The notes below the pieces were generated by a model. That model was not told the origin of the DNA and did not search any database. It saw nothing but the letters and a program-made list of their open reading frames with translations. 64,000 bases of DNA from assembly GCA_040384585.1 (NCBI GenBank), contig JAZKJD010000011.1, forward strand, positions 77,386 through 141,385. Direction: 5' to 3'. Positions 54,383 to 62,804 of this stretch are shown here, piece by piece; within the stretch, counting starts at the first letter, position 1; each line of letters begins with the position of its first letter. The DNA comes from JAZKJD01 sp040384585 (lineage in GTDB: Bacteria > Pseudomonadota > Gammaproteobacteria > Diplorickettsiales > Diplorickettsiaceae). A program made the position numbers and the translations under genes.

Positions 54383-55905
54383 AGCAAATAATTTCCGTCT
54401 GTTTTACTTTCCTCTACCATATATTTCACACTGGCTTCTAGCTCGGCATTACTACAAGTATGACAGCCTCCTTTAGCCGGCATTTTTTTATAACCACGAA
54501 TGGTATTGGCAAATAAGACATCTACGCCTTTTTCTATTAACGTGCGCCAAGCGGTTTTGTCGCCTAACTGAGGAGTATCTGCCATTCCATTACTATGACA
54601 AATTGCGCAATGTTTCTGATAAATTTCTTTCCCTATGTTTACACTAAGTGCTATTTCTTGCACAGGAAGATTAGTGGCACTTTCTGTTTGTGTATTCGTC
54701 AGATAATCAACGGCTGCTTTAATCGCATCATCCGAACAACCCGTACAAGTTCCTTTAGCGGGCATAGAATTAAAACCTTGAATTGCACGCGTATAAACTA
54801 ACGTTCTGCCTAATTTCAATCGTTTTTTCCATTCTGTTATATCGCCGATTTTAGGTGCACCCGCGGCTCCTGTTGTATGGCACACTGTACAATATTTTTG
54901 ATAAACTTTTTTTCCTGTTTTCGCCGTAATAGGTCCCGTAAAAGCTGACTGTGGTGTTTTGCTTTTGACCTGCTTTAGATAAGTTGCGATGCTGGTTAAA
55001 TCGTAATCACTTAAATAAGTTAAGCTATTACTATTGACTTCGGCCATGGGACCCGCCACTTTACCCGCTCCTTTGAGCATTTTTCCTTCTTTAAATACTG
55101 CCAGAATTTCGGAAAGTGAAACACCTTTTAATCCGCTGGAAGTAATGTTAGGGGCGTAATAACCTTCAATAAATCCGCCAGTTAAATAATATTTCTTTTC
55201 TTCTGCGCCGAGTAGATTTAATGGACTGTGGCACATACCACAATGGCCTAAACCTTGTACTAAGTAAGCACCACGATTCCATTTTTTGGATTTCTGTGGC
55301 GCGTGCTGATATTCACCCGTACGAAAAAATAAAATACGCCAACCTAGCTGCAAGAAACGCCAGTTTAACGGCCACATCATTTCATTGGCTTGATTTGCTT
55401 TTTGAATAGGAGGTAAGCTAAAAAGATAGGCCTTGATAGCAAGCAAATCATCTTTATTAATTTTAGTAAAGCTAGCAAAAGGAAAAACGGGGAAATAATA
55501 GGATCCATCCGGCGCTATTCCTTTATGCATGGCGCGGATGAAATCTTCATTGCTCCACTGGCCTATCCCGGTAGTATGATCAGGGGTGATATTCGGTGAA
55601 TAGATCGTTCCAAAAGGAGTATAAATACCGAGTCCGCCTGCGAAGGCTTGACCATGATGTTTCGTATCCGTATGACAAGCAATACAATCACCCGCTTTAC
55701 TCAAATACTCGCCGCGTGTAATCAATTGACGAGTCGTGGGGTTCAGAAGATAATTGGGGCTAGGATACTTAATAAAAAGATCAGCACGTTTTTTAGGGAT
55801 GTCTGTACTGATTTGAGCGTTAGCCAGACTAGGCAGTACAAAAAATAGTGTAAAAATATATACGCATAATAATTCGATTCTAATCCTTGATGTCCTACTT
55901 ATCAT
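54376..55905 (-). CDS. Tetraheme cytochrome c of the oxidase operon
   Basis: A 509-aa secreted protein with an N-terminal signal (LLCVYIFTLFFVLPSLANAQ) and four heme sites: CIACH (about residue 74), CGMCH (about 219), CTVCH (about 342) and CAICH (about 437). The first half resembles the cytochrome subunit of membrane alcohol and aldehyde dehydrogenases (GEYLSKAGDCIACHTDTKHHGQAFAGGLGIYTPFGTIYSPNITPD). The second half is two cytochrome c5-like modules, each with a second Cys pair (GTCTGCSDDAIKAAVDYL, GGCHTCSNAELEASVKYM). Position before subunit II and the 7-base overlap suggest it donates electrons to this oxidase. No dehydrogenase partner gene is nearby. Confidence 0.88.
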   Translation of the reverse strand: MISRTSRIRIELLCVYIFTLFFVLPSLANAQISTDIPKKRADLFIKYPSPNYLLNPTTRQLITRGEYLSKAGDCIACHTDTKHHGQAFAGGLGIYTPFGTIYSPNITPDHTTGIGQWSNEDFIRAMHKGIAPDGSYYFPVFPFASFTKINKDDLLAIKAYLFSLPPIQKANQANEMMWPLNWRFLQLGWRILFFRTGEYQHAPQKSKKWNRGAYLVQGLGHCGMCHSPLNLLGAEEKKYYLTGGFIEGYYAPNITSSGLKGVSLSEILAVFKEGKMLKGAGKVAGPMAEVNSNSLTYLSDYDLTSIATYLKQVKSKTPQSAFTGPITAKTGKKVYQKYCTVCHTTGAAGAPKIGDITEWKKRLKLGRTLVYTRAIQGFNSMPAKGTCTGCSDDAIKAAVDYLTNTQTESATNLPVQEIALSVNIGKEIYQKHCAICHSNGMADTPQLGDKTAWRTLIEKGVDVLFANTIRGYKKMPAKGGCHTCSNAELEASVKYMVEESKTDGNYLLW

Positions 55906-56063
55906 AATTCCATTGATAATCCGTTATTGTTCATTTTAGGAGGGTTATTCCTAAACAATGAACTCAGCATTATGATGCCATATTGCTTGATGCTTGCCTA
56001 GTGTAATGTCTACACTATAGAAAAAATAAGAATTAACAATTAAGTTACTAATACAGGAGTTTC

Positions 56064-57998
56064 GTGTTTAGTATGGAACTATTTAAAGATAAGTGTGTGC
56101 GGAAAAGGAAATCAGTATTTTTTATCTTTTTTCTGATGCTATTGATACTGACTGAAAATGCTAGTGCGATTATTATTCCTCCTTTCCGTCTTTCCGTTAA
56201 CGGCTATGCCAGTGATTCCACGGTAGGTCAAGCGGATGTGATGCTGTCTCTAGAGGGAGATCAGGATCATAATTTTTATGTGAATCCTAATGTTTCTTAC
56301 GGCAGTGACAATCAAGGTTTTACTGATTTAGGTGTAGGTTATCGTTGGATTCAGAATGATGCGGCTATTCTTGGAGGGTACATATTTGCGGGACACACGC
56401 GCTTAGATCACAACAGTGGATTTTGGATAGCTAACCCCGGTATAGAAGCGATGGGCTCTCGCTGGGATGTCCATCTCAATGCGTATATTCCGCTGGCTGG
56501 ACGTAGTGATGATCTGGGAAGTTTTGAGTTTAATATCATCAGTGATCCGGTTTTTCGAGGCCATTCACTCGTCGTTGATAGTGTGTTTAACACTGTGCAT
56601 GAGATGCAACGTATAGGCAATGGTGCGGATGCCAGATTGGCTTATCAACTCTTTCGATACGTTCCCTTGAAAGCGTATGTCGGCGCTTATTTTTTTGATA
56701 TTCCCGATACTGCTAAATTGCGTGGTGGTGCTGCCGGGTTTGAATATTGGTTTAATCGACAGTTTAAGTTTTTCGCTAATTATACGTATGATAACGTCCA
56801 ACACAGTACCGTGGCCACAGGATTGGGTATCAGTTTTGGCGGCGTCAGGAAACAGATGGCGGATCCCTCTTTATCAGAAAGATTAATGGACCCCGTAGAA
56901 CGTCACTTAGCTAACTTAGGTCATGCCTCTGGCATTCCGAGTCGAATGTTTTTCAATGAAGGAAACGGAAGTAGTTCACAAATACTACTAGACAACATTG
57001 CTTTCTTCAGTCAGGCCGGTATGCCGAATAATGGCGGGTCGGGATTAACCCTAGCCAATTGTACGTTTGAAAATCCTTGTGGTCCTACGGATTTGACGAA
57101 TGTGGGTGCTATTACCCTGAATACCTTATTACCTAATACCACAATGTATTTTAATGGCGGAAGTTATGATGCACTCAATGTTCCCGCAGGAACTAATGCC
57201 GTGACCTTACAAGCCGGCCAAAGTGTGCACTCACGCAGTGCGGATTATAGCCAGCCAGCGACGGGTGCTAACCGTTCTACCTTTGATGCTGCCTTTATTC
57301 TCAACAGCAACAACACACTAGAAAATATTATTCTCCAATCCACAGCGGATACCGTGGGGGGTAATGGAGTCTTTGCTAGCAACGCCAGCAATCTCTTGAT
57401 TACGGGTAGTCAAATTGGTAGTACCGCGAATCCTTTTATGGACGGTGTACGCCTGACTGGTACGAGTCAGATGGAAATGAATAACAGTCAGGTTTTTTCT
57501 GGAGGGTCAGCTAATAATAATGCCTTCTTTATTTTGGATACCAGCCAACTGAGTATCAACGATACTCAGATCAATGTAACAAGCCCTAATGTCAGTCATG
57601 GAGTTGTCGCCAAGGATAGTTCTACTCTATTTGCTAACCATATAATAATGAATATAACAATGAATAGTTTAGGTGATGCGATAAATGCTCAAAATAACTC
57701 TACTATAAGGGTTAGCAATGCAACATTTAATGTTAATGGAAGTAATGGAAACTCAAGAGGGATTCGTACTACCAGTAGTATTCTTGTTTTTGTTAACAAT
57801 ACGACTGTGAATGTAGCAGGTATTGGTAATAATACGGGTTTAAATTCTCAAGGCTCGGAGGTTATCCAATTTGATAGTGGAGATATTACGGTTATCGGGG
57901 GAGCGGGTTCTAGCATAAAAGAAGAAACTGTTCCAGGTTCTATCACCATTACTAACAGCACCTGTAGCTTGAATGGTGTGCCTGGCTGTCCTCCTTAG
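56064..57998 (+). CDS. Inverse autotransporter with beta-helix passenger
   Basis: A 644-aa surface protein. After a signal peptide (FFLMLLILTENASA) residues about 40-275 form the inverse-autotransporter beta-barrel seen in intimin and invasin (VNPNVSYGSDNQGFTDLGVGYRW, GAAGFEYWFNRQFKFFANYTYDN). The rest is a Ser/Asn/Thr/Gly-rich passenger with repeating TLENIILQS / LLITGSQIG / QMEMNNSQVFSGG type turns, as in right-handed parallel beta-helices. It has Cys pairs at both ends (CTFENPC, CSLNGVPGC). The passenger is short and lacks bacterial Ig domains. GTG 56064 or ATG 56073 may be the start; AGGAG lies at 56055-56059. Probably an adhesin facing the host. Confidence 0.85.
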   Translation: MFSMELFKDKCVRKRKSVFFIFFLMLLILTENASAIIIPPFRLSVNGYASDSTVGQADVMLSLEGDQDHNFYVNPNVSYGSDNQGFTDLGVGYRWIQNDAAILGGYIFAGHTRLDHNSGFWIANPGIEAMGSRWDVHLNAYIPLAGRSDDLGSFEFNIISDPVFRGHSLVVDSVFNTVHEMQRIGNGADARLAYQLFRYVPLKAYVGAYFFDIPDTAKLRGGAAGFEYWFNRQFKFFANYTYDNVQHSTVATGLGISFGGVRKQMADPSLSERLMDPVERHLANLGHASGIPSRMFFNEGNGSSSQILLDNIAFFSQAGMPNNGGSGLTLANCTFENPCGPTDLTNVGAITLNTLLPNTTMYFNGGSYDALNVPAGTNAVTLQAGQSVHSRSADYSQPATGANRSTFDAAFILNSNNTLENIILQSTADTVGGNGVFASNASNLLITGSQIGSTANPFMDGVRLTGTSQMEMNNSQVFSGGSANNNAFFILDTSQLSINDTQINVTSPNVSHGVVAKDSSTLFANHIIMNITMNSLGDAINAQNNSTIRVSNATFNVNGSNGNSRGIRTTSSILVFVNNTTVNVAGIGNNTGLNSQGSEVIQFDSGDITVIGGAGSSIKEETVPGSITITNSTCSLNGVPGCPP

Positions 57999-58057
57999 TA
58001 ACATGCTATTGTTATCTAAACTCTGATGAAAATACTTTACTCTAGAGAAGAACAGAG

Positions 58058-58996
58058 ATGCTTACTATAAACCAGTTAAAAAAGCTCGTGACCTTATTGA
58101 GAGGGGGAGGTGTAGTTGCCTTTCCAACAGAGACAGTGTATGCCCTAGCAGGGGATGCTAGAAATTTATCTGCCATAAAAAAAATCTTTGAGCTTAAAAA
58201 TCGCCCTTTACATCAACCTTTAAGCGTTTTATTACCTCAACATTATGATCTTGAAGCATGGGCTCACGATGTGCCTGCTATTGCGAAACGACTGGTCGAT
58301 TATTTTTGGCCAGGGCCTTTGACCTTAATTTTACATAAAAATAAATCTATTTTATCGGAGTTAATCGGGGGAGGAAATAAGATTGGCTTGCGTGTGCCCG
58401 ATCATCTTATCGCACAAACTATATTAGAGGCGTTTTCTGGTGGTTTAGCAGCACCCTCAGCTAATCGTTCTACCCGTCTTAGTCCAACCCAAGCGGATCA
58501 TGTACGACAAGAGTTTGGTGATAAGCTAGTTTCGATTATTGATGGAGGAGCCTGTACTATTGGGATTGAGTCTACGATTGTCGATGTGACAACCCCTATC
58601 CCTAGGATACGAAGATTAGGAGCGATTTCGCAAAAAGAGTTACAAAAAGTCATCGATTCCGAATTTATTATAGATTCTCCTGATCCCATTCCACGTGTAA
58701 AAATTCCATTACAGCAGATAGCGAGGGATAAATTAAAACGCATTACTTGTGAATATTTACATCAAGGAAAGTCAGTCACCGTACTGGCAAGGCACACAGA
58801 AAATTTGATCCATAACAATCTAATTTGGATTACTATGCCTGAAGAAGCGAGTCATTATGCCCGCGTCTTATATCAATTTTTACGTGAAGCGGAACAAAAT
58901 TCAATGGATGCAATATTCGTTGAATCAGTGCCTATAAACGAAGGATGGTCAGGGATACGACCCCTAATAGGGGATTACTTTAGGAACAGAACCTAA
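58058..58996 (+). CDS. sua5: Threonylcarbamoyl-AMP synthase, Sua5 type
   Basis: Makes threonylcarbamoyl-AMP for the t6A modification of ANN-decoding tRNAs. The YrdC domain is complete: GGGVVAFPTETVYALAGDARN, KNRPLHQPLSVLLP, FWPGPLTLILHK, GLAAPSANRSTRLSPTQADHV and ESTIVDVT. The additional 110-residue C-terminal region makes it the longer Sua5 type rather than the short TsaC. The last residues and stop (RNRT then TAA) fall in a family D repeat end. It stands alone after the autotransporter gene. Confidence 0.93.
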   Translation: MLTINQLKKLVTLLRGGGVVAFPTETVYALAGDARNLSAIKKIFELKNRPLHQPLSVLLPQHYDLEAWAHDVPAIAKRLVDYFWPGPLTLILHKNKSILSELIGGGNKIGLRVPDHLIAQTILEAFSGGLAAPSANRSTRLSPTQADHVRQEFGDKLVSIIDGGACTIGIESTIVDVTTPIPRIRRLGAISQKELQKVIDSEFIIDSPDPIPRVKIPLQQIARDKLKRITCEYLHQGKSVTVLARHTENLIHNNLIWITMPEEASHYARVLYQFLREAEQNSMDAIFVESVPINEGWSGIRPLIGDYFRNRT

Positions 58997-58998
58997 GT
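58981..58998 (-). repeat. Family D repeat end, D6
   Basis: On the minus strand CTTAGGTTCTGTTCCTA matches the D terminus. It encodes the last residues and stop of the sua5 gene. No second end is evident. Confidence 0.55.
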
Positions 58999-59063
58999 TT
59001 TTCTTTATGGATTTTTTTTGATTAATAGACTAAATTGATATGATTGTTAACTTATAAGTAGCT

Positions 59064-59216
59064 ATGTTAGCTTTATTTTTTATATATGGTATCTGTGTGT
59101 TGCTAGCCTGGTTTAAACAAAGACGGCTTGCTATTAGTTTATTTATTGTCTTTTTAGTGTTAACGGGCTTTGTGTTTATGCACCATATCACCAGCCAACT
59201 CAACCTACAGTTTTAA
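59064..59216 (+). CDS. Small membrane protein, DUF5993-like
   Basis: A 50-aa frame, MLALFFIYGICVLLAWFKQRR and onwards to HHITSQLNLQF. It has two hydrophobic segments separated by a KQRRLAISLF turn, then the HH..S.LNL.F ending that I associate with the small DUF5993 proteins often encoded beside dsbB-like genes. dsbB does follow here, which supports the call. The stop TAA lies in the left end of element B5, which separates the two genes. Function unknown; possibly a partner of the DsbB-like protein. Confidence 0.72.
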   Translation: MLALFFIYGICVLLAWFKQRRLAISLFIVFLVLTGFVFMHHITSQLNLQF

Positions 59217-59360
59217 GAGAGTGTCTTCAAATGCACGATGACGGTCAAAAATCATTTATTTTTCTGCGTTACGCTACTCACATACTGCGTGTATGCTCCG
59301 TTGCGGTGCTCGAAAAACAACGCTTTTTGTCTCTTCCTAGCACATGAAGACACTCTCTAA
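59213..59360. repeat. Family B element, copy B5
   Basis: A full-length copy with ends TTAAGAGAGTGTCTTCAAATG and CATGAAGACACTCTCTAA. The interior is nearly identical to B3 (CACATACTGCGTGTATGCTCC, GTGCTCGAAAAACAACGC). The right arm has lost three bases (CATGAAG for CATTTGAAG). Its left end holds the stop of the small gene before it and its right end holds the first possible start of dsbB. Confidence 0.85.
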
Positions 59361-59961
59361 GGCAGTCATTATGGAGCCATTTAAAGTCGCCAAAGCGATT
59401 AAGATTCTTAATGCGATTGATGCATTAGGGCTTGGCTTTTTACTCCTTATTGCATTTGTCCTGCAAATAGATTTACATGAACTGCCTTGTCCATTATGCT
59501 TATTACAGCGAATAGGCATTTTAGGTATCGCGTTTGGTTTTTTATTAAATGTTCAGTTTAAGATTCAGCCTGGTCATTATACGCTCTCACTACTCGCTGC
59601 ATTACTAACGGCATCCATATCGATACGCCAAATATTTCTTCATGTCATGCCAGGCGATCCAGGCTATGGTTCTGCTTTATTAGGGTTGCATTTGTATACC
59701 TGGGTATTTCTTTTATGTGTGGCGGTCATTATTTACATCGCGATTATTTTCAGTATATCTCCTCAATATTCAGATATACGTATTACCAGATTAAAGGGAA
59801 AGTCTTTACAAGTGCTGACGCACCTTGCTTTTGCCGTCGTATTTCTTTTGACTGTATTTAACGGCATTTCTACGTATCTTGAATGTGGATTGAAGGCATG
59901 TCCTGAAAATCCGGTCAAATATGAGATTCAATTAATAGAGCCTCATGCTATGCATTCTTAG
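59344..59961 (+). CDS. dsbB: DsbB-family disulfide bond formation protein
   Basis: A four-helix inner-membrane quinone-linked oxidase for DsbA. The first periplasmic pair is HELPCPLCLLQRIGILG. The second loop, HVMPGDPGYGSALLGLHLYTW, has no Cys, unlike E. coli DsbB. Instead a C-terminal pair occurs in LECGLKACPENPVKYE. This matches a DsbB branch that travels with the small DUF5993 protein. The frame starts at ATG 59344 inside repeat B5; ATG 59371 (MEPFKVAKA) is probably the older start. Its DsbA partner is not in the window. Confidence 0.85.
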   Translation: MKTLSKAVIMEPFKVAKAIKILNAIDALGLGFLLLIAFVLQIDLHELPCPLCLLQRIGILGIAFGFLLNVQFKIQPGHYTLSLLAALLTASISIRQIFLHVMPGDPGYGSALLGLHLYTWVFLLCVAVIIYIAIIFSISPQYSDIRITRLKGKSLQVLTHLAFAVVFLLTVFNGISTYLECGLKACPENPVKYEIQLIEPHAMHS

Positions 59962-59976
59962 TATTTTTTTAAATTT

Positions 59977-61263
59977 TCAACCCTGTTTACTCTTAATAGC
60001 ATTTTTCATGGATTCAAAAAATTCATTGTTGGTTTTGGAAGGACGTAAATTTTGAATTAAAAACTCCATGGCTGCGACTTCGTCCATCGTTTGTAGTACT
60101 TTACGCAAAATCCACATGTTTTGTAATTCTTCCGGTTTAGCGAGTAGCTCTTCGCGTCGTGTGCCGGATCGGTTTAGATGAATAGCAGGATAGATACGTT
60201 TTTCAGCAATTCGACGGTCAAGGTGAGTTTCCATGTTACCCGTTCCTTTGAACTCTTCATAGATAACGTCATCCATTTTTGAGCCGGTATCAACCAGTGC
60301 TGTTGAGATGATGGTTAAGCTACCGCCTTCTTCAATGTTGCGCGCGGCGCCAAAAAAACGTTTCGGCCGTTGCAATGCATTGGCATCGACACCACCGGTT
60401 AACACCTTGCCTGAAGAAGGAATAACCGTATTATAGGCACGTGCTAAACGTGTCATAGAATCTAATAAGATAACAACATCTTTTTTGTGCTCAACAAGTC
60501 GTTTTGCTTTTTCAATAACAATTTCAGCCACTTGAACATGACGTGTTGCGGGTTCATCGAAGGTGCTGGCGATGACTTCTACTTTTTCACCCGTAACCGA
60601 TCGTCGCATATCTGTGACTTCTTCAGGTCGTTCATCAATTAATAAAACAATCAAATAGGAATCCGAACAGTTATGGGAAATAGATTGTGCAATATTCTGC
60701 ATCATCATGGTTTTCCCCGCTTTAGGCGGGGAAACGATTAAGCCACGTTGACCTTTTCCGATAGGTGCTACCAAATCGATAATCCTTGCAGTGATGTCCT
60801 CGGTACTACCATTGCCACGTTCCAAGATGATACGGTCATCAGGGAATAAAGGGGTTAAATTTTCAAATAAAACTCGACTTTTCGCATTTTCTGGGGCATC
60901 AAAATTAATTTCACTGACTTTGAGTAAAGCAAAATAACGCTCACTTTCTTTAGGAGGGCGAATTTTTCCAGAAACGGTATCACCGGTGTGCAGATTAAAT
61001 CGACGGATTTGGCTAGGTGAAACGTAAATATCATCAGGCCCTGCTAGGTAAGAACCTTCTGCTGATCGTAAAAAACCAAATCCATCGGGTAGTATTTCTA
61101 ATACACCATCTCCAGAGATATCCTCGCCTCGTTTAGCGTGGGCTTTAAGAATAGAAAAAATCATATCCTTTTTATGAAGACGGCCTAGGCCGTCTATGGT
61201 GAATTCTTCAGCGATAGTAACGAGTTCAGCGGGTGTTTTTTTCTTGAGTTCAGTTAAATTCAT
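59977..61263 (-). CDS. rho: Transcription termination factor Rho
   Basis: A hexameric RNA helicase for factor-dependent termination, 428 aa. The N-terminal helix bundle starts [21 protein letters not shown]. The primary RNA-binding site has [17 protein letters not shown] and [14 protein letters not shown]. Walker A is [12 protein letters not shown] and Walker B is [17 protein letters not shown]. The Q and R loops follow ([20 protein letters not shown]). trxA is upstream on the same strand, the usual trxA-rho order, but with a long leader in between. Confidence 0.98.
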   Translation of the reverse strand: MNLTELKKKTPAELVTIAEEFTIDGLGRLHKKDMIFSILKAHAKRGEDISGDGVLEILPDGFGFLRSAEGSYLAGPDDIYVSPSQIRRFNLHTGDTVSGKIRPPKESERYFALLKVSEINFDAPENAKSRVLFENLTPLFPDDRIILERGNGSTEDITARIIDLVAPIGKGQRGLIVSPPKAGKTMMMQNIAQSISHNCSDSYLIVLLIDERPEEVTDMRRSVTGEKVEVIASTFDEPATRHVQVAEIVIEKAKRLVEHKKDVVILLDSMTRLARAYNTVIPSSGKVLTGGVDANALQRPKRFFGAARNIEEGGSLTIISTALVDTGSKMDDVIYEEFKGTGNMETHLDRRIAEKRIYPAIHLNRSGTRREELLAKPEELQNMWILRKVLQTMDEVAAMEFLIQNLRPSKTNNEFFESMKNAIKSKQG

Positions 61264-61699
61264 AATATTGTTTCTTTCATAAAAGGAAAATTTAAAAATT
61301 ATTGAATAGTGTTAGTTAGTTGGAATGTTTAAAATAAGGGGAATAACTTCAAGAATTTAAAGATGTTTAAAATCAATTCACACCGTATCCGAACAAAGGA
61401 TACAAAATATCTAACTCCTAACTTACCGGTTAAAGCGAACGCCGAGAATAAAAAATACTTGAAGTTTTCAATTCAATTTTAGTAAATAATGATTCTTAGC
61501 GTTTATCCTATTTGGAATAGCTGCTCTTTTCGTTTGGCATCTCTATCAATTACTCTTCATAGTTCAATACGTTGTTACGACGTTAGCTCCACGACTCATT
61601 CATTCCGTGTAAACTGTACCGGTTTTCGACATCGCACCCCATCTGGAAGCAAAATTTCTAATCGATAGAAGTTACCCTTAAAGAGTAGAAAAATTATCA
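61264..61699 (-). other. Long leader region between trxA and rho
   Basis: With D2 (61700-61844) this makes a gap of 577 bases upstream of rho. I find no protein or RNA gene. Leaders before rho are known to mediate autogenous attenuation in E. coli, so a regulatory leader is expected. Around 61560-61640 the composition becomes less AT-rich on the minus strand (CCGGTACAG, GAATGAATGAGTCGTGGAGC), but no clear leader peptide or terminator can be named. Confidence 0.4.
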
Positions 61700-61844
61700 T
61701 TAGGTTCTTCTCTAAAGCAGCCTTTCCGTCACCTGCTATATTATAACAGCTCAAAAACACTCATTTACTGTATGTAAACTCCGTCTTTTTCGCTATTTTT
61801 TCCGTGCCGATGGCGACAATCATCACTTTAGAGACAGAATTTAA
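61700..61844. repeat. Family D repeat, copy D2 (both ends present)
   Basis: Left end TTAGGTTCTTCTCTAAAG and right end CTTTAGAGACAGAATTTAA are inverted. The interior has CACCTGCTATATTA, CAGCTCAAAAACACTCA, TACTGTATGTAAACTCCG and TTTTTCGCTATTTTTTCCG. The middle part resembles the family B core (TACTGCGTGTATGCTCCG), so B and D may be related. The trxA stop lies in its right end. Confidence 0.75.
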
Positions 61845-62170
61845 GAAAGATGAACTTTCAAAAAGGTTTCTAACTGTGATTTTGATAAAGACCCTACTTT
61901 AGTCGCTTGTGCTTTTCTATCCTTAAAGAGAATCAATGTAGGGATACCACGTACAATATATTTTGCCGGAGTCACTTGGTTTTCGTCAACGTTTAATTTA
62001 CAGATCGTAATTTTTCCAAGATACTCGCTGGCTAACTCTTCTAAGATAGGCAAAATTGTTTTACAAGGACCGCACCACTCAGCCCAGAAATCAACCAATA
62101 CAGGCAATTCAGATTTTAAAACTGTTTCTTCAAAAGAAGAATCACTGAGCGTGATAATTGGGTTACTCAT
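61841..62170 (-). CDS. trxA: Thioredoxin 1
   Basis: A cytoplasmic dithiol reductant. The active site is DFWAEWCGPCKTILPIL, the cis-Pro is in VRGIPTLILFK, and the fold is complete at 109 aa from the ATG at 62170 (MSNPIITLSD). The frame extends to an ATG at 62182 with GAGG close before it, so four extra residues are possible. The TAA stop comes from the end of repeat D2. Confidence 0.96.
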   Translation of the reverse strand: MSNPIITLSDSSFEETVLKSELPVLVDFWAEWCGPCKTILPILEELASEYLGKITICKLNVDENQVTPAKYIVRGIPTLILFKDRKAQATKVGSLSKSQLETFLKVHLS

Positions 62171-62219
62171 AAGAATGACCATTTGACCTCAAAAAAATTT
62201 ATTTGGCAAGTTGAAATTG

Positions 62220-62786
62220 TTAATCATGTTCAGGAGCCACTACGTAAATACCGGGGAGATTTCGTAAATAGCCGTGATAGTCCAGCCCATAGCCAAACAC
62301 ATAGCCTTTATCCATGGAGAGAGCAGTGAAATCGGCTGAGTGGGTTCCTCCTGGTAAGCGATCCACCTTTTGCTTATCAAGTAAGATTGCGGTAAGAACC
62401 GAACGCGCCCCTTGTTGCTGGCAATAATCAACGGTTGCGGCTAATGTCAAGCCTTCGTCCAGAATATCTTCGATAATGAGTACGTTACGATCTTTTAATG
62501 AAATTCTGGGTGTTGCTACCCATGTTACTTCGGGTTTTCCCAAGGTTTCATTTGAATAACGTGTCGCGTGGACATAGTCTAATTCTAAGGGAAAAGTAAG
62601 ACGCGGTAAGAGGTTTCCTGCTGGAATTAAACCGCCAACCATGACGCACAAGACCACCGGATTACTTTCACCGAGTTGTTCGTTTATCGCATCAGCCATT
62701 TTATCTAGGCCGACTTCAATCTGTTCTTTTGTGAAAAGTAAAGTAGCTTTTTCTTCTACCTTTTGGATATCGGCTGGGATTAACAT
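62220..62786 (-). CDS. hpt: Hypoxanthine(-guanine) phosphoribosyltransferase
   Basis: A purine salvage enzyme of 188 aa. The PRPP-binding signature is VLIIEDILDEGLTLAATV with the two acidic residues. Other type I phosphoribosyltransferase features are VMVGGLIPAGNLLPRL and the C-terminal purine-binding segment KGYVFGYGLDYHGYLRNLPGIYV. It lies 19 bases after nagZ and 34 before trxA, so the three may be co-transcribed. Salvage suits an intracellular life. Confidence 0.93.
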   Translation of the reverse strand: MLIPADIQKVEEKATLLFTKEQIEVGLDKMADAINEQLGESNPVVLCVMVGGLIPAGNLLPRLTFPLELDYVHATRYSNETLGKPEVTWVATPRISLKDRNVLIIEDILDEGLTLAATVDYCQQQGARSVLTAILLDKQKVDRLPGGTHSADFTALSMDKGYVFGYGLDYHGYLRNLPGIYVVAPEHD

Positions 62787-62804
62787 GAAAAACCTATTTG
62801 TCGT

